Assembly: GCF_001039355.2 (NCBI RefSeq)
Contig: NW_019776013.1
Span: 579,232-639,231 of the forward strand
Length of the DNA stretch: 60,000 bases
From: Lingula anatina
Taxonomy: Eukaryota > Brachiopoda > Lingulata > Lingulida > Lingulidae
Reading direction: 5' to 3'
Below, piece by piece: positions 1 to 23,000 of the stretch. The stretch's first letter is position 1. Every line of letters begins with the position of its first letter. Both the position numbers and the translations under genes were made by a program. The notes beneath the pieces were generated by a model. That model was not told the origin of the DNA. It did no database searches and saw only the letters and a list, made by a program, of their open reading frames with translations.

Positions 1-443
1 AACCCCTTTTAATTTAAGTAGTTCCAACTTGAGAAATGGCATAGAATCAAAATCAAATTTTTATTTGGAGTGAACAACTTTTGAAATATCCCCCCAAACA
101 CCCTGCCTACAGGCCTTGGGCAAAGCAATAAATGTTTAAACAAAAAAAAAAAATCTCTTAAATGTGTAAAACATTGACTTTTTAGAACATTTAAGTATTC
201 TTAAGCATGCCTGGCAAAGGAAGAAATATGGACTTGAACACTTTGAAGTGACTATCACCTGACCAATATTCCTATAATTTTCACATTTAATCCCTCGTAC
301 CCTTATTCCCGTGTATAAATCAAGGAAGTCACAGAGTACACTGGCAATTGTTTGAGTACAGAATGCCATGTTAATCTGAATTGTGAACAAAGGATTCATG
401 TACATACATGGTATACAGTAAGTGCACAGAGGGCAAGGCAATA

Positions 444-446
<3 letters not shown>

Positions 447-503
<57 letters not shown>
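447..503. repeat. (AG)n microsatellite
   Basis: An uninterrupted AG dinucleotide run of about 57 bp. It creates spurious Ser-Leu open frames on the minus strand. Confidence 0.95.
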
Positions 504-508
<5 letters not shown>

Positions 509-1092
509 TGAACAGACATGTAGACAGACAAACAGACAGAAATACAAAAAATGATAGAGAAGAAAGACAACCAGAAAGGAAATTAATTTTTTTTACTAAG
601 ATTTTGTTTATCTGATGCATAATATACTCAAAATTGTCTAGGTCAAATTTATCACCAGAACAATGATGTTTTCATCCTTTTGAAAAATGTAAAAAATCTG
701 TCCATAGATAATAATGAGTTGGTAGTCTATTATTTTAGGACAGGAAGACAGGGGAAGAGGCAGAGGGGGTAGAGGAGGGGGCAAAAGGAATGCCACTGGA
801 TTCAGTCTAACAAATTACTGGTCATTCAACTCTGTTGTTTGTTTGGTAAATTACTGTCCTTATGTGACTTTGTGTTTGCACAAGCATTTCTAAAAGAGAA
901 AAACAAAGCTACAGTGCCATGGTCCATTTCATTTACATAAGACATTTGTTTCCAGCACTAAAATGTGACTCCATAATAGTTGTAAATAATGACAAGACAA
1001 GGTGACACATTTTGTTTAAGTGGAACAAAATGAAAACATTACATATACAGTAAATCAAGCAAATAAAACTATTAAAGGGAGAGGTTTGTTTC

Positions 1093-1102
1093 AATAAATA
1101 AA

Positions 1103-1143
<41 letters not shown>

Positions 1144-1144
1144 A
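1093..1144. repeat. (AATA)n microsatellite
   Basis: An AATA tetranucleotide tract, slightly imperfect at its 5' end. Confidence 0.9.
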
Positions 1145-1612
1145 TCTTAAGTCAAAATTTGGACTAAAATCTTGGGCTTTAAAAATTTAGCTAAGATGCA
1201 TTTCTCAAGGAGTGTAAATGCCTGCTAAATTTCACAAATCGACCACTTTTAATTGGGCCATTTTTAATGGCTTTTTTTACTTCTTTCATGACAATAAGTA
1301 TTTTTGTACTAAATTAAATAACACAACTTACATTGTGTGCCTAGTAGTAATTAGGGGGTAGAATCTAACACTTCAATATTTACATTTTAACCATGTGCTT
1401 TCTTATTTCTTTTCGAGAAGGCTATATATATATGCCACATATTTCAACAAAATAAAACTGAATAGCAAAACAATTGGTGCATCTTAATATCAAATATTTC
1501 ATCAAAGAAAATGAGGTACAGCTTATTTCAACAGTGTAGACAAGCCATATCATTCAGATATCAGTAAATGATGACCCGGGGACACTCAGTGCATCACGGG
1601 ACACGAAAGCAG

Positions 1613-1673
1613 TTAATCATATCGTCTCCGCGTATAATTCACCACAATGACAGAGTCATCTATATCTACTGCA
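1613..1673 (-). CDS. Candidate terminal coding exon of an unrecognised minus-strand gene
   Basis: On the minus strand a strong acceptor with a pyrimidine tract (CTGCCTGTCTTTCTCAG) ends at 1,674. It is followed by 61 nt that read, in acceptor phase 2, as AVDIDDSVIVVNYTRRRYD and then TAA. A phase-compatible exon lies upstream at 2,870-2,916 (GTEDERALICRTLMK, donor GTAAAT). Joined, the two keep frame through a serine codon. I cannot match this tail to a known family. The support is splice signals and protein-like composition only, so a chance open frame remains possible. Confidence 0.33.
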
Positions 1674-1679
1674 CTGAGA

Positions 1680-1960
1680 AAGACAGGCAGTGATTTGGCC
1701 TGGGGCAAGTTTCACAAAACTATTTTTGCCCTGAAAATTGGTCTAATCTTTTTGACCAAAAAATCTGGTTTACTTCAGTTTAAGATAAATCCTTAGTGGT
1801 TTATCTTAGAAAGTCATTAGTCTGAAATAGAGCATATGTCTCTCTTGTTATAAAACAACATATTTTATTTAATTGGTCCATTATTAACTTATGTCAGGTA
1901 AAACTAAACTAAAATTTGGTCTTTAAGTCAAGACCAATTTTTGGGTTAAAAGTTCTCCTG
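1680..1960. repeat. Dispersed palindromic repeat, copy 1 (family A)
   Basis: This AT-rich block ends in an imperfect palindrome, TTGGTCTT then a short loop then AAGACCAA (1,917-1,940). The same motif recurs near 45.27 kb and 52.43 kb, in each case near a stretch mentioning 'ttcacaaaac' or similar. It is interpreted as a short non-autonomous element. Confidence 0.5.
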
Positions 1961-4900
1961 TGGAGCAGGGCCCTGGACACCCAAGTCAAACTGTCACCCT
2001 GTAGAAGTAGAAGTCAGTGCAAGTTCATCATGAATTTAAGTGCAGAGAGTGACTTGACACCGAGTCCTGCCATCAGCCAGTGCAACAAGGAGACTTCATA
2101 ATGTGGTGGCAAACATCAATTATCAAACACAAGATCACCACGCATAATGAGCACATTGTCACATGTGACTTCTGTTCTAGAGTTCAGTCTGCATGGGGCA
2201 GATGCGTGATAACAATTACTAAATCATAATGGAGGAAATAGTGGAAAATGCCCTTCTTTACATTTGTTGCACTTTAATGAGTGATCAAAACTGAATGACA
2301 ATGGCATTGTGAATGTATTAAATTATTTTGATAAAAATTCCTGAATTAAGCAATTATAATATTTTGTTTTTATTTATTTTTGAATAACACAATCTTGACG
2401 TTCAGGGCCTAATGTTTGTATACTAGTACTGACATAACTGACAAGCATAGGAAAGAAGTAAAAAAAGAAGCAAATCCTGGATTTTTCTTGTCAAATAACA
2501 AATTATCCTGGATTTTTCTTGTCATCTGTCAAACAAAAACAAGGACATGCCCTCAAAAAGGGATATTTTTAAAATCATAATTTAGGGTAATTGCTACCAG
2601 TTGCATTGCTTGCTAGTTTTGCTTTTTTTTTTTTGTCTCCCTCCCAATTTCACAAAAAATATCAGTTGAAATCAATCGTCATTCGAATAAGTTTTCTCAA
2701 AAACTCAACCTAATTGTAGAAAAGCATATTATGGGTTTCATTTTGATCTGATTAAAACAGTACCCATAAAGCTATTATCAAACTATCTTCCCAAACAATT
2801 TTGTTGTGCCATTTTTCATTCACAATTCATTTTGCATTCTATATGTTTTGAATAACTTTTTCTATTTACCTTTTCATCAATGTTCTGCAAATTAATGCTC
2901 TTTCATCTTCAGTTCCCTTCAAGGGAATTAGTAACATTACATCAAATTACCTCTAAGATATGAGAGAAAAACTGTAAAAAAATTCATCAACATTCTTTTC
3001 CAGTTCTCAATTAGAAATTTAATGCTTTACTGTAGTAAGTTGAGATGTCTGAAAACAAAAAATTAAATCATAATCATATCTCATGAAGATGAGTTCATTT
3101 TAAAATGGAAAGGGGATTCAGGTGGTGATACTGTACTAAGACTACCAAATGAACCCTTGCAGCACTAGAAAACTCCAAACTGCACTAAGTAACACTAAAA
3201 CTATGTGCAACTTGGTACAGTTATAGTGCAAACTAGTGCAACTTGGTGAAACCAGTGCCACAAAAATGTACTCAGTTTCTCCGTGTGTCACGCCATCATT
3301 CTATGTATCATACCAGCTTTTACTGGTGTAATTTAATTGAGGAGGGGCCAAAAAAGTTGCGAAGACACGCACACTCTTTGATAGGGCTAACACGTCATTT
3401 TTAAAGTCACGACAGATTTGCACCCGAATTTCAAACCATGGTGAATGTCTGCATTTTTATTCTGAATAAGCATGAAGATGTTATCTGTAAGTATAATACT
3501 AGATTTTGTTTGACAATGAGATATGACTTATATATAGAAAGTCTACTATTATAACCAACATTAAACAAAAAATGTTTGGAAAAAATCTTTTTAATAGGGA
3601 ATTGTTTTATTTCTACTAACAAAAAAATCAGACTTGCTAACTGCAACTTGACAGATAATGTTAACAAAATTTGTAAATATCCATACTGCAGGAATATTTC
3701 ATTTCCCATCCATTGTTTCAACAAATCAAAACACTTTCAGAAAATTATGCAAGGACACTGAGAATAAATAAATTATGTTACAGTAAAATCTTTTACTTTT
3801 ATAATTATGGTCAGCACACCTGTCTATTATTATCAGAGATAATATAATATAACAGACTATGTTGACTAAACTGGTATTAAAACTTAAAGCTTCCTGAACT
3901 ATCAAAAGTATCAAAATTGAAGCTCACCATCCAAAATTTTAAAAGTTTTTTACAAGCTGGACTTGATTCATTAGGTAATAAAACTACAGAACCTTTTTCA
4001 GTGCACAAGACCTGATAGACACATTTATTATCAAGTCCCAGAGTGCATTAAGTAAATTACCAGTGAAAAACTCAGACAACAGAATTGATAACCCCCAGGT
4101 AAACCAATGTCACTTGGGAAATATAATCATTTTATGATTATATAATAATTAAATGCAAACACTTAAAGACGGCTCCGTCAAATTATCTTGTCACAGAACT
4201 TGATGTATAAGTAACATGGTACACGTTGTTGTGTTTGAGCAACACGCACTTCAACAATTTATCACTTGAATAAAAAATAGCCCGCTGCTGTAATAGTGGC
4301 ATGCTTTTGACAAAAGACAGATTCGTGCAAACAACTAGTTTATCAGTTCGCCAAAAACACTTACTAGTGATCACTTATTATCTGTCTCTTTGTCAGAAAA
4401 AAACATGACAGTTTATCATCTCGTGTGGTCCAGTCCACTTTGTTCGCAGGTTAAAAGCTATGAAACATCAAAATAAATATTAAGAGGAAAATAGGTTTAA
4501 AAGAAAACCCCAGATATCTGAAAATGAGTACTTCTTGCTTATTTCTTCTGATAGTTTTTCTCCCTTTTTAACTATCCATTTTTCTTTAAATTTTAAAACA
4601 TTTCTGAATTAATAAGACAAAATTCATAAATTCCAAAATACCTTCTTCCTCCCTTTGACTTGAAAATGTTTTATCAAAGTTAAATATTAGGCAGTTAAAT
4701 TTGTATGGCATGTAAATCAAAAAGCACAACTTATCATCCCCACAAAAGAATGGAACTGATCCACACTAAGCATACAACACCCAGGGCCTCATGATCTTCC
4801 ATTATCCTAGTCAGGGGTGTCAGGTAAGATGTTCCAGCTGTATCACACAATAAGTATTGTCTGTTCCAAGGACAGCCCACAACTATGCACTCATTCACCA

Positions 4901-7189
4901 GGTGTACTGAACTAAGTTGACACCGGATTTAACACGCAAACACACTGCCTAACCCATTAAATGACAGCCCCTATGGGGAAACTGTGATACAGTCAAAAAA
5001 AAAAAAGGAATCTATAACATTCACCTGGTGTGTAAATGGAAATGTATAACCATCTGTGTCTGAACCCTGATAGTTTCTGCATTTAGACTTTTTATGGGTT
5101 TTGCATGGTTCGATTAATTTATAGCATTTGAATTCATGGTTGGTTAGGTCTGGGATTTTTGTGTTGCTCCTTACCTTTACAGCTGATTAACTATGAATTT
5201 GCAAACACACGGGGGTCTTAAAAAGGACACCCAAAATATAAACCTACATAGGATTTGGGACAGTTTAATGAACATTTCTGTTATTTCATCTAGGTAATTG
5301 TGTAAAAAGTGCCTGGGAATTTGTTGTAAAATATATAAATCAAACCTTCCAGAAATCTATTCTAATATTTTGAAAAAAATATATATGTCCAGTGATAGTT
5401 TTTTTCAATAAAATGAACACTATCTATTGGGTTTAGATTTAACAAAAGCTTACTATAAAATTATGACTGCTCTCTTAAGCACATATTAAGATAAAATTTT
5501 TAACAAAATCATTGTAAGAAGTCATTTGCACTGGCACAAAATGGTTTACCTAGCCAAGAGGCACTTTGCTTTTTTATTGGAAAACACATGTAGATTAAAA
5601 CATGGATATAAAAGCAGCATGCATCTCTTAATCCCTAACCTTATCACCAGGGGAGAAAATCCTGAACATCTGCAACAGTCTTTTCTGCACTCAAGTTCGA
5701 AGAAAAAAGACAATTTATCTCGACAAACATCTTCTTTCTCAGGAAGTTCTGACAAATGTGTTTACATTTTTATCCACAGACTTCCCGAAGAAAGATGATG
5801 TAGCAAAAGATCGTTTTACTAATATATATGATATATATTTTTATCCATGTAATGAACCTCTTTTGGCAAATTTTTCATTTTCCTGCGTTAAAGTAAACAC
5901 TAACATTGATAACTTCTTTTGTCAACTGCTAAAGAGTAAATAAAATAGAATTAAAGCATGTAAAAATAATTAATAATTATAATTTAACTATTCATTGATA
6001 CACTATAGAATTCTTAAGATCAGAAATTTCCCTAAAATATAGACTACCATGATATTAAAACTGTCTCAACAATTAACATCCCTAGTCCTTTGTAATCAAT
6101 AACTTCTAATTATGATTTCATTGTTGTTCCAAAATAGATTTTAAAAAAAATTGGTATTAAAGTTTAATTTTTGTGTGAAACCAGCCTAGCAGCTCTCTTA
6201 ATTTTTAAAATAAATTTCACTCGAAAAATTCTTGTGCAAAACTGACAAAGTAGCTTTCTTAATTTTATAAGTAAATTTCACTGTCAATATTAAGTTGTTG
6301 TGTGAAACCAGCACTGCAGCTCTCTAAATGTTTAAGTTAGTTTTCTGCCTTAAATTGTGTGAAACTAGCTCAGCAACTCTTCTGGTGGTCCAAGCACAGG
6401 GAAATGGCAACTGGGTCACCCAAAGATTGACACTTTCAGGAAACCACCATGATAAAGTACCAACCCCTTTAGTCAGCCGGTCATTAGGTTCATCCAAAAA
6501 GAGAGTGTTTCATAATGTTTCCCCCCCCCCTTTTTTTCAAACTTCAGTTTAGTTTCTATATTTTCTACTTTTTAATAGTTCAAAATGATGAATTTACAAA
6601 CCTTCAGTAAAGCACATAAATTTTACAAAAATTAAGGCATGTAATCTTTGTTTAGCAAGTTACAAATATTTCATATCTATTTCATATCATATATTTCAAT
6701 ATGTCATTTCTTTTTGATCCACTTAAACTATGTAAATCCTGTTTAAATTCTTTGCTCAGGTTACTTTTTGTACAATTTAGGGCCTCAGATCTAGTAGGTC
6801 CTAGTAGGTTAGTGTAATCCTAAGTTTTTTTTTCAGAATTTTTTTAGAATTTCTTCCAGATTTTTTTGTTGCACACATTACTTAGCTTGGCAGGTGGGGG
6901 TTAATCAAAGAAGGCCATAACATTTCATAATTTGTGTAGCATGCTCCACACTTCAAAACAGACTTCCAAAATTTATTTCACACTCTTTAAACTCTACAGT
7001 AATTTCTAGATTTTATCCTGTTCTCAAAATTATCATTTTCAAATGTACAAATGTTTACAGTCCAAGCTGTTTACACATCTGTATACCCTATTATTAATCT
7101 GTCATATAAACCTGAATATCAAGTACTTCTTTTTCACTCAAGCACCAAAATACCCTATTGTAAAGAAACTGAATATCAGGCCTGTAACC

Positions 7190-7345
7190 GGCAATATCAA
7201 AGGGTAGAGAAAGGACGGGGCTCTTTTTCTGAAAAAGTAGACCTTTTCACTTTTTTACCTTGGAACTTAGATCAAGTTTTGATTTATAGAGGACCTTTTA
7301 CAAGACAAAAAGCAATCAGTTCCCCCCTCCCCCGACCACCTCCAC
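7190..7345 (+). repeat. Dispersed repeat copy (family B)
   Basis: Carries the signature order GAAAAAGT-GACCTTTT, then 'aacttagatcaagttttg', then a second GGACCTTTT, then a C-rich end. The same order is seen near 27.8 and 43.9 kb and partly at 1-120. Confidence 0.5.
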
Positions 7346-7616
7346 TTTCAGCTACAAGTCTGAAATAATTGGTCTGTCTGTGCACCAAACAGACTGAAAG
7401 ATATTGTAATACATATTCCCCCAAGGCTTTGTCCCAGACAGATCATGAAGTGTTGAATTATCAAGTGCTGAAAAGGAAAAGAGAAGATATGAATAAGTTA
7501 TAGGTTTGGGTCGATGAAAGGTGAAACACAGCACTAATCTACCAGTCAGTAACCAAAGTATGGGTTTGATAGCTACCCAGGTAGTATGACATTGAGGGAT
7601 GATGGCCATTAATACA

Positions 7617-7620
7617 CACA

Positions 7621-7693
<73 letters not shown>
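7617..7693. repeat. (CT)n-(CA)n compound microsatellite
   Basis: A CT run passes directly into a CA run of about 55 bp. Confidence 0.95.
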
Positions 7694-7696
<3 letters not shown>

Positions 7697-7814
7697 GTGA
7701 GAGAAAGCTAGGACCCAAAACAATTTATCTTCTATCCTAGGAGAAAGAGAGAGAAAGAAAGAAAATGATGTAGGTATTATATAAGTCTATGGGGCAAAGG
7801 CAGGCCCCAACAAA

Positions 7815-19029
<11,215 letters not shown>

Positions 19030-20055
19030 CTGAAGTAAATAAGCAGATTTATCAATAGTAAATGATCTTTACAATAATTCGCAAAAAAGCGAAAAAATAA
19101 AATGCCCCGTCCACCATTATAGCATCCAGTCATCACTTCAAACATTTGATGAACTTATTAAGCTAAGGCATTGCATTGAAATAACAAGTAAGGGATCCAT
19201 TCCACACGCGAAAGACAACAATGAAAAATCACTGGTGCATCATCATTCTGTTTAATTTCTGCGGTAAGCAGGGGGCCAAAATTGAAAATGCAGCCAGGCT
19301 GGCAAATTGACCACATATCTCAGATCAGAGATGTGGAATAATTGCCACTATGGTTGTATTCTTATTTATCTACCCATTTCCGTTGTCTTGCATGTATATT
19401 TTCTAAACACTTCTGAAATGGCTACTCACCTTATAACCCCAATAAAAATATATTCACCAAAACATCGGCAGACTTGTTTCAAAGTTTTATTTTGGCCGCC
19501 ATGTTGTTGGTGTGTTGCTCTGGAAATTCTCAGAAAATCTCGTTTGTATTTTGGCCTTATTTCTCGGTTCATGAACGGCGAGGGAAGTCATGTAAATCAA
19601 GGTTGATTATGCATTATTATATCTTACAGATAAAGAGGTAATTCCTCTATCTATTGGGAAACGAAAGAAAATAAAGTCCAAAGTAATGTTACTCTCGTTC
19701 TTAGTGCGAGATTTGAATATTCCCGTCTCCATTTACTAAAGATAAAGGTGTACCTCCATGCGCGACGACAACAGTAAGTAAAAAAACAAAAGTTGACAGT
19801 AAACCCCATGATCAAACTGTAGCTACGTCGTAGTAAGTATAATAATATTTTGTTACTTGTGACATGTGGTCGTTATTTATTTAAATTGTGTGCAATTAGT
19901 AGAATTACCCTGTCCCTGTGCTATTAAAAAGTAACGTATCCCCCCGTCTCTCTACTCTTGATAAATTGGGTCTAGATTTTACTGTCCAGGCTCAAGCACT
20001 TAGCCCCAGTTTTCAGCCTTTACATTAATGCAGTCTTTTTTGCTGACCACCATAG
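19030..20055. promoter_or_regulatory. Bidirectional promoter interval with 5' non-coding exons
   Basis: The two start codons (19,014 minus, 20,056 plus) are about 1 kb apart and point away from each other. On the minus strand a strong donor (AAG|GTGAGT) ends a 5' non-coding exon at 19,430. This pairs with the acceptor just before 19,029. That leader contains a seven-codon upstream frame beginning ATGGCGGCC near 19,500. On the plus strand a donor (ACAACA|GTAAGT) at 19,770 could pair with the acceptor CCACCATAG at 20,055. The transcription start sites, and thus the core promoter, should lie between roughly 19.5 and 19.75 kb, a stretch richer in CpG than its surroundings. No TATA box is obvious. 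Confidence 0.55.
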
Positions 20056-23000
20056 ATGTGTGCCTCCTGGAAGAAGCTAGTCCCTCATTGGGCCCGGAGC
20101 CCCGTCTACTACCGCCCTCCTCCTTGGGTTCGTAACTGGGAAGCTCATCACATCAAGCCATGGAAGTTTGTGGGGCCTGGTGTGGTCTCTCGGCTACCCA
20201 AGCACTACATCAAGAGGAAGATAGAGCTGATATCAGAAGAACCACGTCCAGTCCACTGGGAACCAATCAACAAGAAGTATTCAGTCAGGGATGTCACCAC
20301 AGGATTGGCAGAAAGGTGAGAGGTCACAGGCAGGATGAAAGTTTAAATTTCTGTCAGATTACAGCTTATTGTAAAACGCTTGGTTTGTATGTCTCTTTTG
20401 TATTGCTTTCTAAGACTGAATTGATGGTTTATATGTTGCCATCTTTATCACTGAAAAGTTATCCCTACCTCACATGGACTCTTGCATGTTTTCTAACCTC
20501 ACATCACTCAGCTTTGTTTTAGGCTCAGTTTATTTCCATGGTGAATAAGAATTCCCGAGTGCCACACATGCAAATTCATCAATACAGGCATAAAATTGTA
20601 ATGTTGTAAAGTTGAGCATCTCCGGGCCATAGGCAAGTAAATTTTATATTTACCATATTTTTAATTTCAATAAATACAGGTTAATAAATAAATAAATACA
20701 CCCAACCTTTACCTTTCATTTTTTACAGGGTTCAAATCCAGAACATAGCTATACCTGTGTTTTACCCAGAGCAAGCTGATCAAGGCCTCTGGGGAGGAGA
20801 AGGAATTGTACAAGGATATTACAGGAAAAAGTTGAGAAGGAGAAGGTAATTCAAGTTAAAATAACTGTATCACATGGATATGCTTAACCCATTGTTGAAG
20901 AGTCAGATAATATGCATCTAAGAACCTTCAGACAAAGGGTGTACATATTGGAAATTTCTGCCACAGTGTTTTGTTAACTTAGCTATGTGATAATCCTGTG
21001 CATTTTCTACAAGCTCATTCTTTTTTGTAAATTAAGAAATTTTAAAATTGAGAATTTTATTTGAAAATATGCAGCATTGACTTGGATAATAGACTTTACA
21101 CAGAGATGATAGAGGTGTTCTAATATCAAGTTTATAGTGACTGTATTATGATATTTTTAAACTTTTATTCCAGCTCTCCTAAACTGTGGAAACCAAAGGT
21201 CTTCAATTTTTTTCTGTACAGTGAAATTTTGGATCGCTGGATGGAAATTGCCATCACCCAAAGAACACTTGATCTCATAGATGAAGCATTAGGGTTTGAT
21301 AATTATATTCTAAAGGTTTGTTTTTAGATTTGGTATTTTTGCCTGATGTAGGTCTTTATGAGTAAACGGAATTATACGTAGTTTCTTGTAACCAAGTATT
21401 TAATAGATTATTTTCATCTTCATTTTTGGCTGACTATTCTTAATTATTGAAGTTGAAGGAAGATTCCCTGTGACTGCTTTTGTAATTTTAATTTTTAATT
21501 AAAAAATTGCTTTTCCTCCAACCATAAATACAGATCATTTTCATTTGATATTTTCAGACCCATGAAAGGGACCTGAAATCTCAACTAGGCAATAAGCTGA
21601 AGAGGGAGATGTTACTGGCATTAGTTAGAAAATCATTACATCCCAGTAATCCAAAAAAGAGGGAAGAGCTTCTGGAGAAATACAAGGAGTTTATAATACC
21701 AGTGAGTTCTTTTCCTTTCTTACCTAGACACTGATTTGATCTTTTTTCAGGTATTCTGAAGACTATTACACAAGTGAGAGAGTCTCCTCACCCCCCCCCC
21801 CCCAACCCAGTATTATATTACAAATAAATCCAAAGTTTTATGTGTATCTTTTTTTTTTTTTTTTTACAAAAAAAGAAGAAAGAAAGAAAGATATAAGAAA
21901 TGAAAATTGAACAAAGTAATATTGTACTGTAACAAAAAGTTAGATTTAAAAGCAAACTTTGGGAAAATTTGATATTAGCTGTACTAAAAAATTGAAAAAC
22001 TGGAAATAAAACTTTGTAATGGGGTTACTGTATTTTTAACATTATACATGATTAAATGATGAAACATCAATATAAAGTTAAGTATTGAAAATCGGATGCA
22101 ATGGTGTGACCAAGTGCTGAAATTGCAAATGTGATAGTTGAGACAGGAGCACAATGATATGTAATTGCTGCAGCTGAAATTGATTGGAAACTCCACCTGA
22201 CTGTCTACTTGACCTGTTAATAAATCTAAAAAGCGCATAAAACAATTTTGGAATTTAATGTACCATAATGGAAAAATAATCCAAATTGGTTTAACTTTTT
22301 AAAAAGAATTTGAAAAACTTGACACAATTGGGATACTGTTTAAGTTCCATACATGTTCATACATATTTCATTTAATATTATTAAAAAATCTGCTCCATGA
22401 GATTTGTTTGAGATAAAAAAACATAACAGCTGTGTTAATAGATAAAGATATATAATACCTAAGGAGTCAGAGGATATAGCTTGGGGATGTGGAAGAAAGC
22501 TCAATTATAGAGAGTTGATTCTTTCCAATGAGATTTTTGGTCTTCATGAACTCAAATAAAAAATCTTAAATAGTCTTAAATAAATAAATTGTCTCAAAGA
22601 TATGTTCGTAAATATTTAGCATGATATTTTATTAGGTACAAAAATATATACAAGCTTGTTTGTTTTCCTGAAGTTAAGAAAGAACAACACAATATATATT
22701 TCAGTAGTGAATTTTATTGTACACAACACAGCTTGATTGGCAGAAAAGAGATATATTACATTGAAGAGTAAAATGATACCATCCCTGCAGTCTAATGATC
22801 TAGCTATTGCTCATTTATAAAATGGCAAGCACGAGTCTTGGACTGAGAATTTACACATGTATATTACTACAAATCAGCATTTATTTACTTTACTGTGAGA
22901 TTCTTCAATCAAGTGGCATAATATTGCAACAAACAAAAAACTCAATCTCAACTGAACATTGACATAAAAGAGTTTAGGGCTGTTTTTGTTTCGGCACTAT

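Larger units (their letters stand above)
1..1612. other. Gene-free left end, possibly 3'UTR
   Basis: I see no coding exon here. If the candidate last exon at 1,613-1,673 is real, this would be its 3'UTR on the minus strand. A minus-strand AATAAA (plus TTTATT at 60-65) could end it. The stretch also holds an (AG)n tract, an (AATA)n tract and, in the first 120 bases, a partial copy of a dispersed repeat that recurs near 7.2, 27.8 and 43.9 kb. Confidence 0.4.
1674..7814. other. Stretch with only candidate exons and repeats
   Basis: There is no convincing gene. On the minus strand, short open segments bounded by acceptor and donor signals lie at 2,870-2,916, 3,928-3,983, 5,025-5,076 and 5,648-5,748. 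Frames can be chosen so that all junction phases agree with the terminal exon at 1,613-1,673. Codon evidence is weak and I recognise none of them. A strong acceptor (CTTCTCTTTTCCTTTTCAG) also faces the minus strand at about 7,480. The rest is AT-rich sequence with simple repeats. Confidence 0.4.

Noticed and set aside
136-620. Open frames rich in Ser-Leu over the (AG)n tract
   Set aside because: They are created by the dinucleotide repeat. There are no splice context, homology or mixed-composition flanks.
7352-7723. Cys-Val-rich frame over the CT/CA repeat
   Set aside because: Microsatellite translation, as are the similar frames at 9,503-9,715, 18,548-18,754, 38,354-38,539 and 40,791-41,012. 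Only the strong acceptor near 7,480 was kept as a note.
19741-19770. ATG at about 19,752 as the MRPL28 start through a spliced first exon
   Set aside because: The resulting phase does not join the conserved MRPL28 frame, so that exon, if used, is leader only.
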